Position numbers and translations under genes: made by a program
Source: Sulfuritalea sp.
GTDB lineage: Bacteria; Pseudomonadota; Gammaproteobacteria; Burkholderiales; Rhodocyclaceae
DNA length: 8,320 nt
Direction: 5' to 3'
Assembly: GCA_016712985.1 (NCBI GenBank)
Contig: JADJQA010000025.1
Coordinates: 1-8,320, forward strand
The notes under the pieces: generated by a model
Told to the model about the DNA's origin: nothing
Database searches by the model: none
Seen by the model: the letters and a program-made list of their open reading frames with translations, nothing else
In this document: positions 5,998 to 8,320 of the stretch, piece after piece
Layout of the letters: every line of letters begins with the position of its first letter
Position numbering within the stretch: position 1 is the stretch's first letter

Positions 5998-6264
5998 TCA
6001 CCCGACACAAAAGTTCGCCGACTCCGCCTTGCCTTCACGCTGCAAGTGCGCCGCACCACTCGGCTCGGTGACGAAGAACCAATCCGAAATACTGTCCGTC
6101 ACCAGCCGGTTGATCTCCTCCGGCATGGTCATGTCGCCACTGCGCAGGCCGGCTTCCACATGGGCCACCGGAATGTTCAGCTTCTTCGCCACGATGGAAC
6201 ACGCCAGCGTCGAATTCACGTCGCCCACCACCAGCACGGCATCGGCCCGCTCGGCCTTGGGCAA
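5998..6264 (-). pseudogene. wecB: wecB fragment B: middle part of UDP-GlcNAc 2-epimerase
   Basis: The homology runs AERADAVLVVGDVNSTLACS, then VAKKLNIPVAHVEAGLRSGD, MTMPEEINRLVTDSISDWFF and VTEPSGAAHLQREGKAESA. It carries the family landmarks GDVNST and HVEAGLRS followed by PEE-NR, which line the active site. The last codons before TGA 6000-5998 (NFCVG) look like a corrupted HFVGH. There is no ATG: the open frame begins at a TTG (6264), and true homology starts at about 6255 with AERADAV. That is where fragment A leaves off (IIVAFEALCQ), so A plus B reconstruct an uninterrupted N-terminal domain although they are now 1.7 kb apart in the wrong order. Confidence 0.83.
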
Positions 6265-6303
6265 GCCCGCGAAGCCGTAACCGACAAGCCGAAGGAACTA
6301 CCG

Positions 6304-6621
6304 TCAGGCCTGGACAGCAGAATGCTGAATCGGTTGGACCGCCAAGCGCATCCCCATTGCCTTGAGGATTGCCGCGAGCGTCTTTAGCTCGGGATTCCCT
6401 TGTTCGGATAGAGTCCGATAAAGCGTATGGACGTTCACCTCTGCCTGACGCGCCACCTCTTGCACGCCGCCAAAGGCCTTCCTGAGACTGCGCAAGGCCA
6501 GCAACAGGTCAGTCTCGTCGCCATCTTCCAACACTGAATTCAGATATTCCGCCGCCAGGTCAGGATCGGCACGGAACATCTCGATACTCGCTTCCTCGTG
6601 AGTGCGGTGCGTCTTAGCCAT
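6304..6621 (-). CDS. Addiction-module antidote protein, HI1420 type (HTH antitoxin)
   Basis: A 105-residue antitoxin of the HI1420-like group (TIGR02684), partner of the toxin encoded upstream. It begins MAKTHRTHEEASIEMFRADP and has DPDLAAEYLNSVLEDGD, typical of the family. A XRE-like helix-turn-helix lies at about residues 41-75: LALRSLRKAFGGVQEVARQA, then EVNVHTLYRTLSEQGNPELK. It ends LAAILKAMGMRLAVQPI. ATG 6621 lies inside the toxin gene with an 8-base overlap (6614-6621), so the two are translationally coupled. Likely role: bind the toxin and repress the promoter at 6944-6971. It appears intact. Confidence 0.87.
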   Translation of the reverse strand: MAKTHRTHEEASIEMFRADPDLAAEYLNSVLEDGDETDLLLALRSLRKAFGGVQEVARQAEVNVHTLYRTLSEQGNPELKTLAAILKAMGMRLAVQPIQHSAVQA

Positions 6622-6937
6622 TTCGCTTCTCCCAATCGTTCAGCAACCTGATCGCACGCTCAATGTCGCGGCTTTGCGACTTCTTGTCACCGCCGCTGGT
6701 AAGCAGGATCACCAACTTGCCCACATGCGCGTAATACACGCGGTACCCGGCACCAACGTCGATCTTCAGTTCCCAGATGCCATTCCGAACAGGTTCGTGA
6801 TCACCAAATAGCCCGGCCTCGACGCGCGCCACGCGCTTGATGATGGCAACCTTGGCCACGCGATCTCGAATCCCATCAAGCCAATCCTGGTAAAGATCGT
6901 TCCCGCTCTCATCGACGTAATGGATGATCTGGTGCAT
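6614..6937 (-). CDS. Addiction-module killer protein, HI1419 type (RelE/ParE superfamily)
   Basis: A 107-residue toxin of the TIGR02683 group. The key stretches are an N-terminal beta strand and helix ending DWLDGIRDRVAKVAIIKRVA, then GLFGDHEPVRNGIWELKIDV, GAGYRVYYAH (about 63-71) and LLTSGGDKKSQSRDIERA (about 79-95); the last two are diagnostic (the GGDKxxQxxDI motif). Proteins of this fold block translation or, in ParE relatives, gyrase; the target here is not known. ATG 6937 is supported by a promoter directly upstream; no Shine-Dalgarno sequence is seen. Stop TAA is at 6616-6614. The pair is intact and next to the left flank of the ISAs1 element. Confidence 0.87.
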   Translation of the reverse strand: MHQIIHYVDESGNDLYQDWLDGIRDRVAKVAIIKRVARVEAGLFGDHEPVRNGIWELKIDVGAGYRVYYAHVGKLVILLTSGGDKKSQSRDIERAIRLLNDWEKRNG

Positions 6938-6943
6938 TCACGA

Positions 6944-6971
6944 ATCTTAGCTTATAAGCGAATTTCCGCAA
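6944..6971 (-). promoter_or_regulatory. Putative promoter and palindrome upstream of the HI1419-type pair
   Basis: On the minus strand, TTGCGG (6971-6966) and TAAGAT (6949-6944) are separated by 16 bases. Each is a partial consensus match. A perfect 10-bp palindrome, GCTTATAAGC (6950-6959), fills the spacer next to the -10 box, as expected of an autorepressor site. The start of transcription would fall at about the ATG (6937), again implying a leaderless transcript. Confidence 0.5.
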
Positions 6972-7124
6972 GTTCCGGCGCCCACAGGCGGTCGGAGAAC
7001 CAATGCCTGTTACGAAACGCTCATCCGGCCACGGTGAATTTCCCCTATCCGTAATGTAGAGTCGGAACAGGCGGTTGATATGTAAAGCTGGACAAACCCG
7101 ATCGATCCATGTACAAAGGTGTGC

Positions 7125-8198
7125 ATGGAGATGGATCTGAAGCGGGTTTGCGTTCGTCCGGTGCGACCAGGGGAGGAGTTCCGTTACCGGGAACTGATGC
7201 AGGCGCACCACTATCTGGGTGATCTGGCAAAGATCGGTCATACGCTCGGGTATGTCGCGACACACGAACAGGAATGGGTTGCCCTCCTGACGTTCTCCGC
7301 CTCCTCGTTGAAATGTGCGGCACGCGACCGCTGGATTGGCTGGGATTATCGGCATCAATACGGTCGGCTGAAACTGATCGCCAACAATAGCCGGTTTCTG
7401 ATTCTGCCGGCGTGGCACCGGCCCAACCTGGGGTCCAAAGTGCTCGCGTTGTGCGAAGCCCGGATCGGTGCCGATTGGCTCACCCATTTCAAGCAGCCGT
7501 TGCTTCTGCTGGAAACCTTTGTTGATCCGACACGCTATCGCGGCACGGTCTATCGTGCCAGCAACTGGATCTGTGTCGGACAAACCCAAGGCAGTCGGCG
7601 CATTCAAGGCGGATACAGCGCACGCGATGGCGCCTCCAAACTGGTCTTTGTGCGCCCTTTGCGACGTGACGCCCAGTCCCAGCTTTCGCGGCCGGTGCTA
7701 CAGGATACTTACCGTCAGGAGTCACCCAAGATCATGCTCGCCGTCGACCATATGTCCGCCTTGCCCGCTTACTTCAAAGACATTCCCGATCCGCGCCGCG
7801 CGCAAGGTCGACGTCATCCGCTTCCCGTGGTTCTGGCCATCGCCGCCGGAGCCACCTTGTGCGGTATGGACGGTTACAAGGCAATTGCCGGGTGGGCCAA
7901 AGATCTGGGTACCAAGGCCCGCGAACGCTTCGGCTGCCGGATCGAGAACCGGCAGCGTCTCGTTCCCAGCGAAAGCGTCATTCGCGATCTGCTCATCCGG
8001 GTGGATCCCGACGCGCTCGACCGAGCGTTCCAGCGCTGGAACGCCGATTACGGGCAAACCGACCAAAGCCTGGCGATTGACGGCAAGACCATGCGCAATG
8101 CCGTCGATGCGGACGGACGGCAAACTCACATCATGAGTGTCGTCGGCCATGAGTCGGCCCAGTGCTACACCCAAAAAAAGTCGGTACGCTCCCCGTAG
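7125..8198 (+). CDS. ISAs1-family transposase with N-terminal DUF4338 domain (first-frame product)
   Basis: Residues ~1-200 are a DUF4338 domain: HHYLGDLAKIGHTLGYVAT, LLTFSASSLKCAARDRWIGW, LKLIANNSRFLILP, LLLLETFVDPTRYRGTVYRA and SNWICVGQTQG. The same domain occurs in DruA of Druantia anti-phage systems and fused to transposases. From about residue 210 (MSALPAYFKDIPDPRRAQGR) an ISAs1 transposase begins: its conserved N-terminal domain, then the first catalytic Asp in SLAIDGKTM (D319). ATG 7125 has AAAGG five bases upstream; GTG 7119 and ATG 7131 are alternatives. The zero frame ends QKKSVRSP at TAG 8198, but family sequence continues in the -1 frame (see 8180-8320). The 357-residue first-frame product lacks the remaining catalytic residues. 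The left end of the element lies somewhere in 6972-7118; no terminal repeat can be set because the right end is outside the window. Confidence 0.85.
   Translation: MEMDLKRVCVRPVRPGEEFRYRELMQAHHYLGDLAKIGHTLGYVATHEQEWVALLTFSASSLKCAARDRWIGWDYRHQYGRLKLIANNSRFLILPAWHRPNLGSKVLALCEARIGADWLTHFKQPLLLLETFVDPTRYRGTVYRASNWICVGQTQGSRRIQGGYSARDGASKLVFVRPLRRDAQSQLSRPVLQDTYRQESPKIMLAVDHMSALPAYFKDIPDPRRAQGRRHPLPVVLAIAAGATLCGMDGYKAIAGWAKDLGTKARERFGCRIENRQRLVPSESVIRDLLIRVDPDALDRAFQRWNADYGQTDQSLAIDGKTMRNAVDADGRQTHIMSVVGHESAQCYTQKKSVRSP
8173..8180 (+). other. A7-G slippery run at the transposase frame change
   Basis: The run AAAAAAAG contains the heptamer A AAA AAG in the correct phase: codons CAA (8172), AAA (8175) and AAG (8178), so the tRNAs can slip to -1 exactly here. 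After slippage the next codon is GTC (8180-8182), giving the family-like QKKVGTLPVEGQ instead of QKKSVRSP-stop. A loss of one A from a run of eight (CAA AAA AAA GTC) gives the same picture. I see no clear upstream Shine-Dalgarno-like stimulator or strong downstream hairpin. Confidence 0.5.
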
Positions 8199-8320
8199 AA
8201 GGTCAGGAGGCGACCAAGCAGACCAATGAAATCGGGATGTTTACCGCCGTGCTCGATCCCATCGCTATTGCCGGCAAGACGATCAGCGCCGACGCTCTGC
8301 TGACGCAGCGCAAACTGGCG
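8180..8320 (+). CDS. ISAs1-family transposase, second-frame continuation (runs off the window)
   Basis: In the -1 frame relative to the upstream open frame, sequence reads VGTLPVEGQEATKQTNEIGM, then FTAVLDPIAIAGKTISADAL and LTQRKLA, without a stop to the window edge. KVGTLPVEGQ followed by TNEI and SADALLTQ is characteristic of the middle of ISAs1/H-repeat transposases, so this is the true continuation of the DDE domain. The second Asp probably lies in ISADALLTQ, and the last acidic residue would be beyond 8320. It has no start codon of its own and would be made only by frameshifting, unless the frame change is a mutation. Confidence 0.8.

Noticed and set aside
6909..7607. Minus-strand open frame of 232 codons over the ISAs1 left part
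   Set aside because: It is an antisense shadow of the DUF4338 domain, which is clearly coded on the plus strand.
7468..8136. Alternative plus-strand frame inside the ISAs1 gene
   Set aside because: Out of frame with the DUF4338 and transposase homology; composition rich in Pro, Ser and Arg without recognisable domains.
7125..8320. Druantia anti-phage defence system
   Set aside because: Only the DUF4338 domain is shared. It is fused to a transposase, and no Druantia helicase or other partner gene is present in the window.

Overview
The window is GC-rich, densely coded bacterial DNA. The greB gene, the MFS family member, the two transposase families, the dRS3-like palindromic repeats and the wecB-type polysaccharide gene pieces together suggest a betaproteobacterium. 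That assignment is inference from gene content; there is no rRNA or other marker here.

Layout. Positions 130-721 hold a BrnT/BrnA toxin-antitoxin locus whose toxin gene is broken by a frameshift and a stop, while the antitoxin is intact. Positions 820-2638 are ordinary chromosome: greB on the minus strand, divergent from an MFS transporter, with a perfect 12-bp palindrome in the 46-bp gap and a good terminator after the transporter. Positions 2750-3856 hold a palindromic repeat followed by a 5'-truncated, frameshifted IS4-family transposase. Positions 3858-4032 are a nest of inverted repeats. Positions 4057-6264 (minus strand) are a scrambled polysaccharide-gene island: three pieces of a UDP-GlcNAc 2-epimerase gene (wecB), the C-terminal half of an unrecognised conserved protein, and an intact HigBA-like toxin-antitoxin pair. 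Positions 6304-6971 hold a second intact pair of the HI1419/HI1420 type. From 7125 to the window edge lies an ISAs1-family transposase gene carrying an N-terminal DUF4338 domain. Its frame changes at a run of seven A that contains a classic -1 slippery heptamer.

The most notable structure is the order of the wecB pieces. On the minus strand they run middle, C-terminal, then (after the toxin-antitoxin pair and the partial gene) N-terminal. The N-terminal piece stops almost exactly where the middle piece begins, so joining the ends of the 4.07-6.25 kb segment would restore the N-terminal/middle junction. This looks like a circularly permuted segment opened inside wecB, lying between two insertion sequences. 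A tandem duplication with later deletions is the main alternative. The island therefore reads as a decaying accessory locus: mobile elements and short palindromes at the breakpoints, fragments of surface-sugar genes, and small toxin-antitoxin modules as the intact survivors.
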